Source: Gamarada debralockiae
Taxonomy: Eukaryota > Ascomycota > Leotiomycetes > Helotiales > Hyphodiscaceae
DNA: 42,939 bases
Assembly: GCA_002803225.1 (NCBI GenBank)
Contig: NXFV01000881.1
Span: 1-42,939, forward strand
Reading direction: 5' to 3'
The notes beneath the pieces were generated by a model, which was not told the DNA's origin, ran no database searches, and saw only the letters and a list, made by a program, of their open reading frames with translations. Each line of letters begins with the position of its first letter. The stretch's first letter is position 1. A program made the position numbers and the translations under genes. Positions 20,075 to 31,083 of this stretch are shown in pieces.

Positions 20075-20665
20075 GATTAGATTAGATTAGATTAATGGCC
20101 ATTATTCTAATCTAATCAACTATATAAAACCCTTAATCAAAATCTAATCTAATATAATCTGATTAATTTGACTAATAATTAATAACTTGATTAATAAGAG
20201 GATTAGATAGGGTCTGAAAGGCAAAGGAGAATAGACTCAATTACAACTATTTAAAGCTAAAGAGAGAAGGAAGATAGTCTACGTCTCCTAACTCGTACAT
20301 ATATCTGACGAACGCAGCAGCTGCGTTTATATTCCAAGTGAATCCTAACACGTGGCCTCCACCTACTAGTCCATCTCTAGCCTAGCACGTGCGTTAACTG
20401 TGACATTATTTATACTTTAAATTATTTTCCTTTGTTTTTAATATTTGTATAGTTTACAGATAGCAAAGTTTTTATAGTTTTATATTTAGAATATATATAA
20501 CATTTTCGTTTTAAAAATTTTGAAATTTTTTTTAATAATTTATAAAACTATTCTATTTCAATTTAAATATAAAATTAATCAAACTAATCAAATATTAGTC
20601 TGTTTAAAAATCTATTTAATTTAATCTAATCAAGGTTACCTAGTAATCAAAATCTGATCTAAGTG
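20075..20665. repeat. AT-rich block with GATTA/TAATC arrays and a terminal hairpin
   Basis: It starts with GATTAGATTAGATTAG and forms a near-perfect hairpin across 20075-20117 centred on GGCC (19-bp arms, one mismatch). TAATCTAATC words recur at 20108-20150 and again near the right border (20612-20632, 20644-20660), often inverted relative to the left side. The interior from about 20400 is extremely AT-rich and has no coding frame. Such subterminal arrays are typical of non-autonomous DNA transposons, but I cannot see a target duplication. It may be a MITE or old mutated repeat DNA. Confidence 0.45.
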
Positions 20666-21509
20666 ACGTCCCTGCGAAGCGCAAGCGACCCCTGTAAATC
20701 CGACGAAATAAATTAATTTATTAACACAGAATAATCTTTCTGTATTCTTAGTGCGTTGATCTGATCTGCTGCTTCTACGATCTTATATATGCAACGCAGC
20801 GTTATTATACCTTGTAACTAGGTCAATTAGTTATAGTCTGAATGTATTCTACGTCTAGCTAGTTTTCTGACTCCTACTTCTCTGTGACACTGTAGTATAT
20901 CTCAACGGCATCTTTATAGCTATAAAATGACAAGATACTTAGAGCAGCTACACTAATTGATATATCAATAGTCGTCGATTGCTTTATTCTAAGGAAGGCT
21001 AGGCTATAAAGAGTTCACTGCTATAGGACCGCTAATCACCTGATTTCGGGCTTTCGAGCCGCGGCCATAGTCGGCCACAACCATTTAAGCGACAGAGCCA
21101 CAGCCCATCATCAGCTGACAGCCACTTTTCTGGTGCTTTTTTGCTAACAGCCAGCTTTGACGAAGCCATTTTGGGCTGACAACCATGAACAATATTTCTC
21201 CACGCCTCATGCCCTAATCTTATCTATTGCTTCTTCTCGTTCATGGCTACGGGTTCTTTTCCCTATGACTTTGGAGGGACCTGATCCGCTACGCTTTGAG
21301 ATCCGTCGTCCTCTAGCTGCGACAGTTTCTAATCTTACTCCATATGACCTTTTTCAGGCTCGACTCAGCTCCCAGGGCAAAATAATTACCTTACCTGCTA
21401 TGAAGACGGCAGATGCACGCACAATTCCTTCAGCTGCTCAGTTGGTCTGGACTTCATCTCAACTTCAGCTCATCTGGACGTTTTCCAACGACAATACTCT
21501 TCCGCCACC
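20666..21509. other. Upstream region of the intact HET gene
   Basis: No gene is supported. An open frame beginning at 21157 overlaps the HET start in another frame and has no motif. The 100 bp before 21510 are pyrimidine-rich (TTCC, CTCATCTGG), as usual for fungal core promoters. The start itself lies in GCCACCATG. Confidence 0.35.
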
Positions 21510-23714
21510 ATGTCCGCGATTACAGCAATGTCGACAAACGCGCTGGATACACCACTGGAGCCAAACTGCCCTCTCTGTAGAGGATTGCGGCCGCGGGGAT
21601 GGCCGCAGAACTGGGATCAGGAATATGTGGGTGAGAGGATCGATCTTTATTGGTTTCCTAAGGATATAGCTATACTACCCGCGCAGACATGTTCGTTTTG
21701 CTGCTTCATACGAGATATCGTCGACCACTTATGCCGCGAAGGTAATCACGCATGGCCTGACACGCTGCCTATAAAGGGTGAACCTGTCAAAAGGAGGGTC
21801 GAGTTGGCTCCTCCCAACGATGACGACGACGAAATTCACGGGTTGACTGTGAGTTCCGAGCGAAACCTCTTACCTCCTAGCACTGAGGGGGACGGTGATT
21901 CTTCTAGCGATGACAGTGACGAGGAGATTCGTGGCAGCATTGAGCTCTTCCGAAGTAGACCGTACTCGCTGACCGCGGAGTTACGCCCACCCTGGCCTCT
22001 GAGAAGTCGTGAAATTGAGATCTATATACGGGGTGACCAGAGGTCCCCCGTCTACGCTTACATGTCAAGCTAACCACATCAACCAGATCCCAGCAAGCAG
22101 TTGCCGTGGCTACAACTGAAACATTCGCCACCCTCTCCCTTAAGCGATACAAGCTCGAGTGCTGCTGCCCAATGGGTGAAGTCACGACTTTCAGACTGCA
22201 CCAATACTCATAGTGCCTGTAACCCGTATCCAGAAACCGAGGTCGAGCGATGTAACAGTCATCTGCCCAAGAGGGCTATCGACATTAGTGGCTATCCAGT
22301 CATACGACTAGTTGAGACGGCTGGCCAAAACTCTGATTATGCTTGTCTTAGCCATTGCTGGGGAGACTCCAGAGCGCTCACCACCGAGACTTCCACGTTG
22401 GCACTACGACTTAAGGGCATTGAGTGGCAGCAACTTCCAAGGACCTTTCAGCAAGCGATCACTTTAGTGCACCAGCTTGGCATTCAGTATCTTTGGATCG
22501 ACTCTCTTTGCATCATTCAGGACATCGAGGAAGATTGGCTCGAGCAAAGTGGCCAAATGGCGAGCATCTACTCGAATTCTCATGTCACCATTGCTGCAAC
22601 CCGGGCTCAAGATGGATCAAAAGGCCTCTTCTCCAACAACGAGACGACGATGTCTTGGAATAATATACCTTTGATGCTTCGCGAGCGATCAAAACATCCC
22701 ACCACGTACCATGCGACACTTACAGACTTTCCACTCTTACAGCGAGGGTGGGTCGCTCAGGAGATATTGCTTTCCCGACGAGTCGTACACTTCTGCGAAG
22801 GCCTGCTCGTCTTCGAATGCATGGAAGATTGGTCCTGCACTTGCGACGACGCCCGTGAACATAACAGCCGTGGCTTGAAAGACCCTATCTGGAGCACCTT
22901 GCCGCCCGAAACCTACGACACTGAATCTGAGTCTTTCCGTGTTCGTGGACCTGAGCATTTCATCAGATGGCGAGATACCATTCTGTATTACACGGACCTT
23001 CATCTCACATTTGAGAAGGACCGACTCCCTGCTATATCTGGCATTGCACGTCGGTATGCCGAGAAATATGGATGCACTTATGTCGCGGGGCTGTGGATCG
23101 AAGACTTCTGCACGAACCTCATGTGGCTTCATACTTCTCCTGCAAAACGGAACCTAACGTCTACCGCGCCCTCCTGGTCATGGGCATCCACAACCGGCAA
23201 GGTAACATTCTACGCTTGTGATCAAGAGTCCCCGATGTTATATTACTCTCTCTTGTCGGTTGACTGCGTCCCGCTCTCCTCACATGATCCATACGGTCAG
23301 CTCAAATCGGCGAGACTCGTTCTGTCAGCTTATCTGCTCCCTTTCCAACTCTTGCACAGAGACGGTACGCGACACTATCGAGCCCACTGTCACGGACAAG
23401 GCGGGATCAAAATCTATCCCGACATTGAGCTCAACTACAGCGAAGACTGCTGGACTCGCGGATCGGACTTCTATGGAATGCCCATTACTCGCACTAGCTC
23501 CAATTACGACTACTTCTGTTCGGAGACGAAACCACTCTACACATGCTTTGGGCTCATTGTGCGGCGCAAAGGCGAGGGCGAGTTCGAGAGGGTTGGCCTT
23601 TGGGAGTGTGGTAGTGAGGATGGGTATTATGGACAGCTTCCGGACCAGTGCTCTGCTGAGAAGTTACATGTTATATTTGAGAGTTTGGAGCGGGAAACGG
23701 TTGTGCTTGTGTGA
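21510..23714 (+). CDS. HET-domain (heterokaryon incompatibility) protein, 717 residues
   Basis: Two exons (21510-22049 and 22101-23714) join in frame across a 51-nt intron with a GCTAAC branch site. The ATG at 21510 was chosen for its ideal GCCACCATG context and because the Cys-rich N-terminus CPLCRGLRPRGW...CSFCCFIRD follows directly; this region may bind metal. An acidic linker (NDDDDEIHG, DSSSDDSDEE) precedes the HET domain at about residues 260-410: YACLSHCWGD, LPRTFQQAITLVHQLG, YLWIDSLCIIQD, WLEQSGQMASIYSNSHVTIA and RGWVAQEILLSRRVVHFC. The C-terminal half has the usual APSWSWAS motif. The HET domain carries out or triggers regulated cell death when different strains fuse; the partner is unknown. 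Frame and splice sites look intact, unlike the HET relic at 12629. Confidence 0.9.
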
Positions 23715-24484
23715 GCCCACACAGGCTTCCGAGTTAAACGTGTTCCAGTGTCTCTCCGTGCTTCACGCTATAGAGACGTACTAACACTTATAGTAGTGAA
23801 ATGTATTAATATAGGCGCTATTAAAAAAGATAATGCCGTTGTTTTGCTAGTCACAGTGTTTTCACCCTTTTATATAGCTGGAATCGCATTTAATGTTTAA
23901 TCGAATTATACATTTGATACTAAGAGATTACAATCATTGGCAGAATAAGCGAAAGCCACCTCTGCCGCCGAGGTATATTTCGCAAGTTCGGCCGCCCAAT
24001 TCTCCTGCACGACACTTTACTCCTCTTTAAATAAAGGAAAACAAATGTTATAAATTAACTTACCTGCTCTTAATTAATATTGCTAGAGTTTTGGGTATCA
24101 AAAACATCACTGAGACATAGGTAAAACGTGACGTAAAGAATTAAGGACAAAACAATTAATAAACCATTATATAAGTCCACTTAAAAGGAAATGTATAGGT
24201 TAGAATTAAAATAGCTTAGTTATAAGGTCAGAGCGTTACAAATAGGACAATATTATTTTGTGTTGAGATATTTACAATTTATTCGAATATTCAGTTATAC
24301 GACTTAAGGGTTACTCGGTAAATTTTAGGCGTCAGCTGATTTTCTCCATCATGTGATTATCTCATGACCACGCTGTTGCCTGGCCAAAAATTACGCTCAA
24401 TAAACAACTTTTCTTTCCCCATTCAATCCTTTGTTATCGCAACTAACATCTCCCGATCACTGAATCCTGCTTCTGAGTATTACC
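23715..24484. other. Intergenic region between HET and sirtuin genes
   Basis: AT-rich sequence with no open frame of note, holding the 3' flank of the HET gene and the promoter of the sirtuin gene. CCATTCAATCC (24419-24429) lies shortly before the sirtuin start. No repeat or RNA gene is visible. Confidence 0.35.
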
Positions 24485-25803
24485 ATGGCGTCTTCCGCTC
24501 CTAAAATTGCCCCAGAAGAGCACGTCGAAGCACCCGACTCGATCGAGCGTAAAGCACAAGCCCTCGCAAACCAAATAAAGAAATGCAAACATTTCATCGC
24601 TTTTACTGGGGCGGGCGTCTCTACATCAGCTGGTAAGCTTCAAAACTGGACCGATATCAATATCTTACTCAACCCATTACAGGCATTCCCGACTTTCGCG
24701 GCCCAGAAGGGAATTGGACGCTCCGAGCCCAAGGAAGAGAGCGCACTGGGAAGACGACCAGCACGCTGCAAGCTATCCCGACGCCAACCCATATGGCGCT
24801 CGTGGCATTGCAGAATCAGGGGATTTTGAAGTATCTGATCAGCCAGAATTGTGATGGGTTGCATAGGCGGAGTGGCATGTTGCCGGACAGAATATCCGAG
24901 CTCCACGGTAACAGCAACCGCGAGTGTTGCAAAGACTGCGGAAAAGAATACATTCGCGGTACGGCCTTCCCGTCCTGTCTCATTATCACGCTGACGCTAA
25001 CAGACTTCCGCGCCGTCGCCACTTACGAAAAGAACGTCCACGATCACCGCACAGGCCGTAAATGCGCCCTCTGCGGTGGCGTCCTTCTCGACAGCATCGT
25101 CAATTTCGACGAAGCATTACCAGCAGACCCTCTCCAACGGGCCCGCGACCATGCCAAAAAGTCCGATCTTTGCCTTGTCCTCGGATCTTCTCTCATGGTT
25201 AGTCCGGCGAACGGAATTCCAGAGATCGTCGGGCAGCGGAAGTGTGCGAAACTCGCTATTTGTAATTTGCAGAAAACGCCGTTGGATGGGATGGCAGCCG
25301 TGCGCGTCTATTCCAAGACGGATGATTTGATGATGAGGGTGATGGAGAAGCTTGATATCCCGATTCCGCCTTTCATCCTGCATCGTCGTCTGATTGTCGA
25401 ATTAGAGAGCAAAGAAAATCGACACCAGGTGACGGTAAGAGGCGTCGATGTGGATGGCACTCCAGTTACGCTCCTCAAGTCCATCAAGCTTGACTACAAC
25501 AGACGTGTGGCTCGGTCTGAGCCGTTCGTCATCAGCTTCCGCGGGGACCTGGATGATGGCATGCAGTTGAAGCTCGAACTCGAGTTCATGGGAAATTACG
25601 GCGAGCCGAATCTAGAGATTGTTCATATTGTGGGCGATGCACAAACTGTGCATCTTCTTGAATACAACCCTCAGACTGGGGAGTGGAAGGCAAGCAAACA
25701 GAGTGGCTTGGCGGCTGGTGAGAGCAAGCGCGAAGATGCGGAGATGAAGGAAAATATACCGCCGAATTCAGTGACTAGCGCATTCATTGATCTCACTGTG
25801 TAA
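24485..25803 (+). CDS. Sirtuin, NAD-dependent protein deacylase (SIRT6/7-like), 407 residues
   Basis: Three exons (24485-24632, 24683-24958, 25004-25803) with canonical introns. The core shows the sirtuin motifs: TGAGVSTSAGIPDFRGPEG (residues 41-59), NAD-ribose contact QNCDGLH (104-110), catalytic His in ELHGN (H124), a Zn site C132/C135 and C162/C165, IVNFDEALP and LVLGSSLMVSPA. The GIPDFRGPEGNW form and spacing fit the SIRT6/7 (class IV) branch, whose members remove acyl groups from histones in the nucleus. Residues from about 270 form an added beta-rich domain (HQVTVRGVDVDG, MQLKLELEFMGNYGE), ending in an acidic tail. The start ACCATGG has a good context. The gene looks intact and is convergent with the minus-strand MARVEL-like gene. 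Confidence 0.93.
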
Positions 25804-27032
25804 TCAACTAATGGAGGATGGCACTTTATTAGCCGTTTGGAACACTATGCAGAAGTTCAAGAGGAGGCCGAGGGCATGTTCAGACGATGAGAGTATGACG
25901 GATTTCTATGTTTCTAGGGACGAAAAAAGGAGGGGCGAGGATCCCGAACTTTGGGTATGGGTGAATTGTTGGTCTTCCGGTGAGCGACAGAGGAAACTAG
26001 GAGCAAGGTGTTTCTTTGCCGGATTTCCTTTCTGGGTTGAAGTTCGGTCGGAGGACTGATTGCAGTGTGTCACTGTATGTGTATAAACGATGGACGGTCT
26101 CGACGTGAACAGATATGACATGAAGTGAGTGATCGAACTCTCGAAACAAAATAATCACAGCTTTTAAGTAGCCTCTTGTTTTAATTGCTCAGATCTATCG
26201 ACAGAAATTCAACACTCGAAAGTAAATTGCGAAGAGCCTGATGAAGAATGCAGGAAACGTCAGTTCACTCGCAAAGTTGAAGAATGGGCCTTCAAACGGA
26301 AGCTCAGACAGACGGACCGGCAAGCAATTCTTCCAACTCTCCTGAAGATGGACGCTGTTTCTGCTGAGTATACGGTTGGCCGGAAAGTGTTTCGTTTATA
26401 TCCGGAAAAGTTGAGACGATGGGAGCTGGAGATGAGTAGGAAGGGCATTGCACTATTACCGAACTCAGAAGACAGAGAGTAGAATTAGGCAAGGATAATT
26501 GTGAGCGGAAAACAGCATCCGAATCCAGCTGTACAGTGACAAAAATGTGGTGCGAAACTTGGGACGGAAAATTGCGAGAGGTCAGCAGCAGCATAGCAGT
26601 ACCGAGCTCAGAGAATGAGGTACCCGAGTTCGGGCAAGGAAGCCATGAAACTCGGCTGAGCGGTGGAAAACATTGAGGACTGTTACTCGGTATGAGTCGC
26701 AGGCAGCTTGAGTGTTGATGACGACCCCGTTTGGGACGAGAGTGGATGGACTTGAAAGCAGTATTGTCGTTATTGACTTTGTTTGCTAAAGAAGATGGTA
26801 TAGGTATTTGTACAGCAACGCAAAAGGGTATACAGTGATATAAAGAAATGCATAACGCTTCGTGGATGATCGCCCCGCTTGGGTCTTCTTCCATCGCTCC
26901 TGGTATTGTAAGTCATGCACTTCCTCTGCCAACATATGATGCCATCATAAAGCAGGTTCCCTCCGTTGAAAAGCCCTCGTATGTCCCTTTAGACCTTCAT
27001 ATGTCCCGCTCTCCATGTCTGCCTCGGCGCGC
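25804..27032. other. Intergenic region between convergent sirtuin and MARVEL-like genes
   Basis: Long chance frames occur, the largest on the minus strand at 26304-26894 (196 codons), but none shows a domain, signal peptide or phase-consistent splice partner. The region should carry the two 3' UTRs. No repeats stand out. Confidence 0.3.
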
Positions 27033-27584
27033 CTAAACAGTAGCCCGCCCTATAAACCCCGTCTTGTTATTCCGATGCTTAACCCAATAAACCAGCATTC
27101 CACACGCACTTATCAACCAAAGCAGCGCATTCACCAAGTCAACCCAAACAGCATTCTTCATCCGCTGAATGCCATAACCGTCAGCCCTAGTCCCGATATA
27201 CATCTTGCCGAAGATGCCAAACAGCGCGATCCATAGGGTAAATAGTATGAGGTCCCAGATGAAGAGGAGCGGAATGTGCGAGATGAAGGGAGTCAGGTAG
27301 AGGGCGGCGGTGACGGCGGAGAGGGAGGCCGTTACTTATGCGTAGACCTGGAATAGTCTCTCATCAGCATTCGCTCATTGCGAAGGGGGATTGTGGATTG
27401 CAGGTGCGTTAAAGGGAAAGAGGCATACCCATTTGCCGTCGCTCTACTTGTGCTCGCGATTCGCTTTAAGCAGATCAACACCATAGAGACCGCACATCGT
27501 GAGGGCGAGAACGAGCTGTATGAAGCGGAAGACTGAATGCGCGATGTACCCAATGGTCATTTCGCATCCCCTTATGACACCCAT
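27033..27584 (-). pseudogene. MARVEL-like four-helix membrane protein with two in-frame stops
   Basis: Two exons joined by an intron at about 27351-27431 (donor GTATGC, acceptor CCAG). Segments typical of the small ascomycete MARVEL-like family are in order: a first helix FRFIQLVLALTMCGLYGVDL, the loop SDGKW/VYA, the second helix SLSAVTAALYLTPF, the third LLFIWDLILFTLWIALFGIF with GKMY, and the last RMKNAVWVDLVNALLWLIS. These are plasma-membrane or vesicle proteins with four helices, of unknown exact role. A TAG (27444-27446) sits just before SDGKW, where Tyr is usual, and a TAA (27336-27338) just after VYA, where Glu is usual. Neither change is a CpA-to-TpA transition. Apart from the two stops the frame is full length (about 158 codons). 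Confidence 0.65.
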
Positions 27585-28466
27585 CTTGTATGTACTGCTG
27601 GCTGTCGGTGTTTTGGTTTCTTTGTACGTCGTGTCGATCGCATTGTGGTACTTCTTGGCAGAGGTGGAATTGGAGCTTTTTAAAATATAGCTCCTGGAGA
27701 TTTGCGATTGAATGCGAATGGGAATGTAGTGAGTAAAGGCGAAAGTGAATCAGTTGAAGGACGTTGTCGCGGCGGTCAAACAATCACGAAACCATCACTT
27801 CCTCAAGGAACAACATCTTATAACACCACCTTCCAACTATGACGATCCCACCTCCTTCCCTCCATCAAGCCCACCTTCCAAGCCACCACCAAACTATCAA
27901 ATTCTCTTCCTTATCGCGACACCAAATCCAGGTTCTTCGTCCAATAATTCAAGTTGGTCTTGCCCAAAACAGATGGAATCGGCACAAGTTGTCTGCGCGT
28001 GCGCTCAAACTTTAAGGTTGGAACGCTCTGAAGTTCAATGGGCACCATGAAAGGATATTTTGCTGTTTTTGCATATGCACATCTTCAAGCAACTCAGTAA
28101 AGTTGACGAGGATTTAGTTCCCGCGAAGTAAATATTGACCTGAAAGAAGACGTAACAAAACAAACAGTCGGCAAAAAATTAGACCGGCAACCAATAGCAA
28201 GGCAATTCATCGAATAGTGAGTTCGTAAGCACACATGTGATCACGCCGAGTTGGCGTGAAGAGGTGAAAATCTTACCTTGAAAGGAGCTTGGAAGCCTGA
28301 GCTCTCAAGCTGTCAATGGTATATCAGTTGAACAATTCTCTTGTCGTAGCATGAGACAAGTTCTTGGTTGTCTACTCTACTTTTAAGAGGAGGTTCCAGT
28401 CACAATTTTTGGGTCCTTGAGTTGAGTACTTCCATCCTTTCAACAACAGTGGACATTCCCACGAAA
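27585..28466. other. Intergenic region between divergent MARVEL-like and VOC genes
   Basis: This should contain both promoters. A plus-strand frame at 27745-28050 is rich in Pro and Ser with no motif. A start further upstream for the VOC gene (TTG at 28368) was not accepted because 28467 is the first in-frame ATG. No repeat is visible. Confidence 0.3.
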
Positions 28467-28964
28467 ATGCCATCAGTCATTGCACCTTGTCTTTGGTTCG
28501 ACGGCCAGGCCGAGGAAGCCGCCACTTTCTACACCTCATTCTTCAAAGATGGCAAGATTATCAACACGCAGTATTATGGCGAGGCAGGAAAGTCAGCTCA
28601 CGGACACAACCCAGGCACAGTCATGATGGTTACTTTCGAGCTGAACGGTCAATCATTCTCGGCTTTGAACGGTGGACCGCAATTCAAATTCAGTGAGGCC
28701 ATCTCGTTCCAAATCATGTGCGAAGATCAAGCGGAGGTCGACTACTACTGGGACCGGCTTGCGGAGGGAGGCGACCCTGCCAAGCAGCAATGCGGGTGGG
28801 TGACCGATAAGTTTGGTGTCTCCTGGCAGGTCATTCCTAAGGCTCTGAATGACATGATTACCGATCCCGATCCGAAGAAGACACAGCGCACTTACGAGGC
28901 CTTGTTGGCTATGAAGAAGTTTGATATCGCTGCTCTGAAGGATGCTTACGAAGGTCGCGGGTGA
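28467..28964 (+). CDS. VOC-fold protein of the PhnB/3-demethylubiquinone methyltransferase-like family, 165 residues
   Basis: A single exon. The protein follows the PhnB-like pattern along its whole length: LWFDGQAEEAATFYTSFF (about residues 9-26), GTVMMVTFELNGQSFSALNG, FSEAISFQIMCEDQAEVDYY, then CGWVTDKFGVSWQVIPKAL. This family has the glyoxalase/bleomycin-resistance (VOC) fold. The name demethylubiquinone methyltransferase is carried over from Pfam labels, and the true substrate is unknown; many members are small cytosolic proteins. The ATG at 28467 gives the usual length. No presequence is needed, but 33 in-frame upstream codons without ATG could be read if a missed exon exists. Intact. 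Confidence 0.88.
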   Translation: MPSVIAPCLWFDGQAEEAATFYTSFFKDGKIINTQYYGEAGKSAHGHNPGTVMMVTFELNGQSFSALNGGPQFKFSEAISFQIMCEDQAEVDYYWDRLAEGGDPAKQQCGWVTDKFGVSWQVIPKALNDMITDPDPKKTQRTYEALLAMKKFDIAALKDAYEGRG

Positions 28965-29457
28965 AATGGTGAAATGGCATTGGGGTTAGGAGTCTTCTGG
29001 CAGCTTTGGTTGAAGTGTTCGCTGTTCTAATACCATTTTCTGGGCCTTTTATTTTCTGCAACCTATATGAGTGGGAAAAGTGGGAACAAGTATGGCGACC
29101 ATAGCTGCCTTGAGCGCTGTTTATCTATATGGGTGCATCGGAATCGAAATACCATTATACCTCTTCGTTAAGTCAATCCCTCGAATTGTTATGGTTCCCT
29201 TGGCTCTGAAGAAACAATGGCGTTCAGTGACACCGCAGATACCGAGACCAATATTATCAGGATAGGATATTTGATCTGTTGTCCATGCACGTCCATATAA
29301 TTGTTCCATAATTCCCCTCAGTTGCGGTCTTTGTCTTGAGCGTTATATCCCTCACTCCTGGCAAGAGAGCAGCTCACGTGCGCTTTAACATTATCACTAG
29401 ATCCCTTTATCACACAATTCAACAAATTTTAACTCGTGACATTCTATTCTAAGATTT
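28965..29457. other. Intergenic region between convergent VOC and permease genes
   Basis: It holds the 3' flanks of both genes. The open frame at 29071-29265 and its antisense partner have no motif. Nothing else is seen. Confidence 0.3.
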
Positions 29458-31083
29458 CTACTTCGATCCAAATTCCAATCCATCAACATAAGGCGGATTA
29501 TTATTCTCAAGCTGAGCAGCTCGAAAGATCTCCAACATAGCACCATCCGTTTTCAAATACGTCCTCTTCCCCCTCAAAAACCAAAACGCCAGCGTAATGA
29601 TCAACATAACCCCAAACACAGCAATGGCATAGTTCATGTCAGCGGGAGCGGGGGCAGGTGCGCTGGGAAAGAAGAAAAATACAGTGGTGACGGCGCAGTA
29701 AATAATGCTGATCCAGTTGACCACATACCCCCAGCGACCCAGCTTGAATTTTCCGGATGGAAGCTTGTCTCGGCCCACGATCAACAGCGTCATGATTGGC
29801 ATTCCGTAGGATATCGTAAGGGCGATTGTGCTGACGCTTAGGATTGCCTGCAAGACGGTGCTGGAAAATAGGTAGAGGATGCCGATTAATGCGACGATGA
29901 ATCCGTTGGCCCATAACATCCGGAGTGGTACTTTCCAGATTTGGTTGACGTGCGAGAAATAGTTGCTCCAAGGGAGTCCACCATCGCGGGCAAAGCCCCA
30001 ACTGAGACGTGATGCGGTGGTTAAGATGCTGACTCCTTGACCCAATCCATTGAATACGAAAAGTACTATCAGCGCTGCCCCGCCGTTCTGACCAACAGTG
30101 CCAGTGACCAGTTGGATGAACGGCGTGTCGGAATTGAGGAGAGTGTCTAGGTCTTGGATGCAAAACAAGCAGACCACCATGAAAAGTCCACCAGATACAG
30201 CACCTGAAATGACAGCGAGGTACATGACTCGAGGTGCGGTCGTTCGAGGGGATGGCAGCTCCTCCACCATATGGATCACGGAATCGAAAGCCGTCAATCC
30301 ATATGCTGCTTGGATGAGACCCGTAAACCAAGTCACGCCGTCCGACCACCCAGTTTCGTTGATCTAGGTACCGAAAACGAAAGCCCCTGACTGGAACTGT
30401 AGGTCCATATGTGTACCGACAGATATAAGCATAGCCAGAGAGAAGACTATGAATAGGGTGCCGAATGAAATACCAACGACATTGTTGAACCAAGGAAGCA
30501 CAGGATCTTTCCGACATGCAATGGCATTGATGGCGGTGAACAAAACGGTAATGCCAACGTAGATGAGAAATTGTACCCAGCCCTCACTGGCTCCCTCCCA
30601 ATCGCTGTCGAATATAACCTTTATGCCCAGCAGGAAGTTCGTCATAAAGGCAATCTGCGAAGCAGTGAGCGCCCACCAACCGAACGTGTTGATCCACGCA
30701 CACATATAGGAGGTGAATCGTCCTAGGGGTGTATCGACGAGACGATGAATCCAGTAGGCTTGACCGAGGACAGTCGGCATAGCGCTACACATCTCCCCTA
30801 GAGAGACTGCGACACAGATATTGCAGAAAGTAACGAGACACAAGCCCCAGAGGATGGTGATGGATCCTCCATTTGTCAAACCGCTGGCAAGATCTTGGGA
30901 GAAGGTGGTCCAGGTGCCCAAGACGCTGAACGCAAGGGCAAGCATGCTCCAGGTGTTGAACTTGCGATTAAGTGATTGTTCGTGGCCCATACTGGCCAAA
31001 TCGAGAGCATCTTGGTTGTTTTGATTCGCATTGTCGAAGATTTTTGATGGGTTGGTAATCTCTTGCTCTGTTTCAGTGTCCAT
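29458..31083 (-). CDS. Amino-acid/GABA-type permease (APC superfamily), one in-frame TAG
   Basis: An intronless frame of 542 codons with about 12 hydrophobic segments. The N-terminal part has LNRKFNTWSMLALAFSVLG, LGEMCSAMPTVLGQAYW and AWINTFGWWALTASQ, the pattern of the fungal ACT family of amino-acid, GABA and choline permeases. The second part has GLTAFDSVIHMVEELP, NGLGQGVSILTTASRLSW and FARDGGLPWS. It would import amino acids or polyamines across the plasma membrane. A TAG at 30364-30366 interrupts it between SGAFVFGT and INETGWSDGV, with the frame continuing directly; no intron removes it without losing the conserved segment. It fits a CpA-to-TpA change of a Trp codon or a sequence error. 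GATAAG sites upstream suggest nitrogen control. Confidence 0.8.

Noticed and set aside
21157..21669. 170-codon plus-strand frame before the HET gene
   Set aside because: It overlaps the HET N-terminus in another frame. The HET frame has the GCCACCATG start and the conserved Cys motif.
26304..26894. 196-codon open frame on the minus strand between the sirtuin and MARVEL-like genes
   Set aside because: No domain, no signal or membrane pattern, and a Ser/Pro-rich composition typical of a chance frame opposite intergenic DNA.
29639..30517. 292-codon frame on the permease strand in another register
   Set aside because: It is a shifted shadow of the permease, rich in Arg, His and Cys. The other frame carries the conserved permease motifs.
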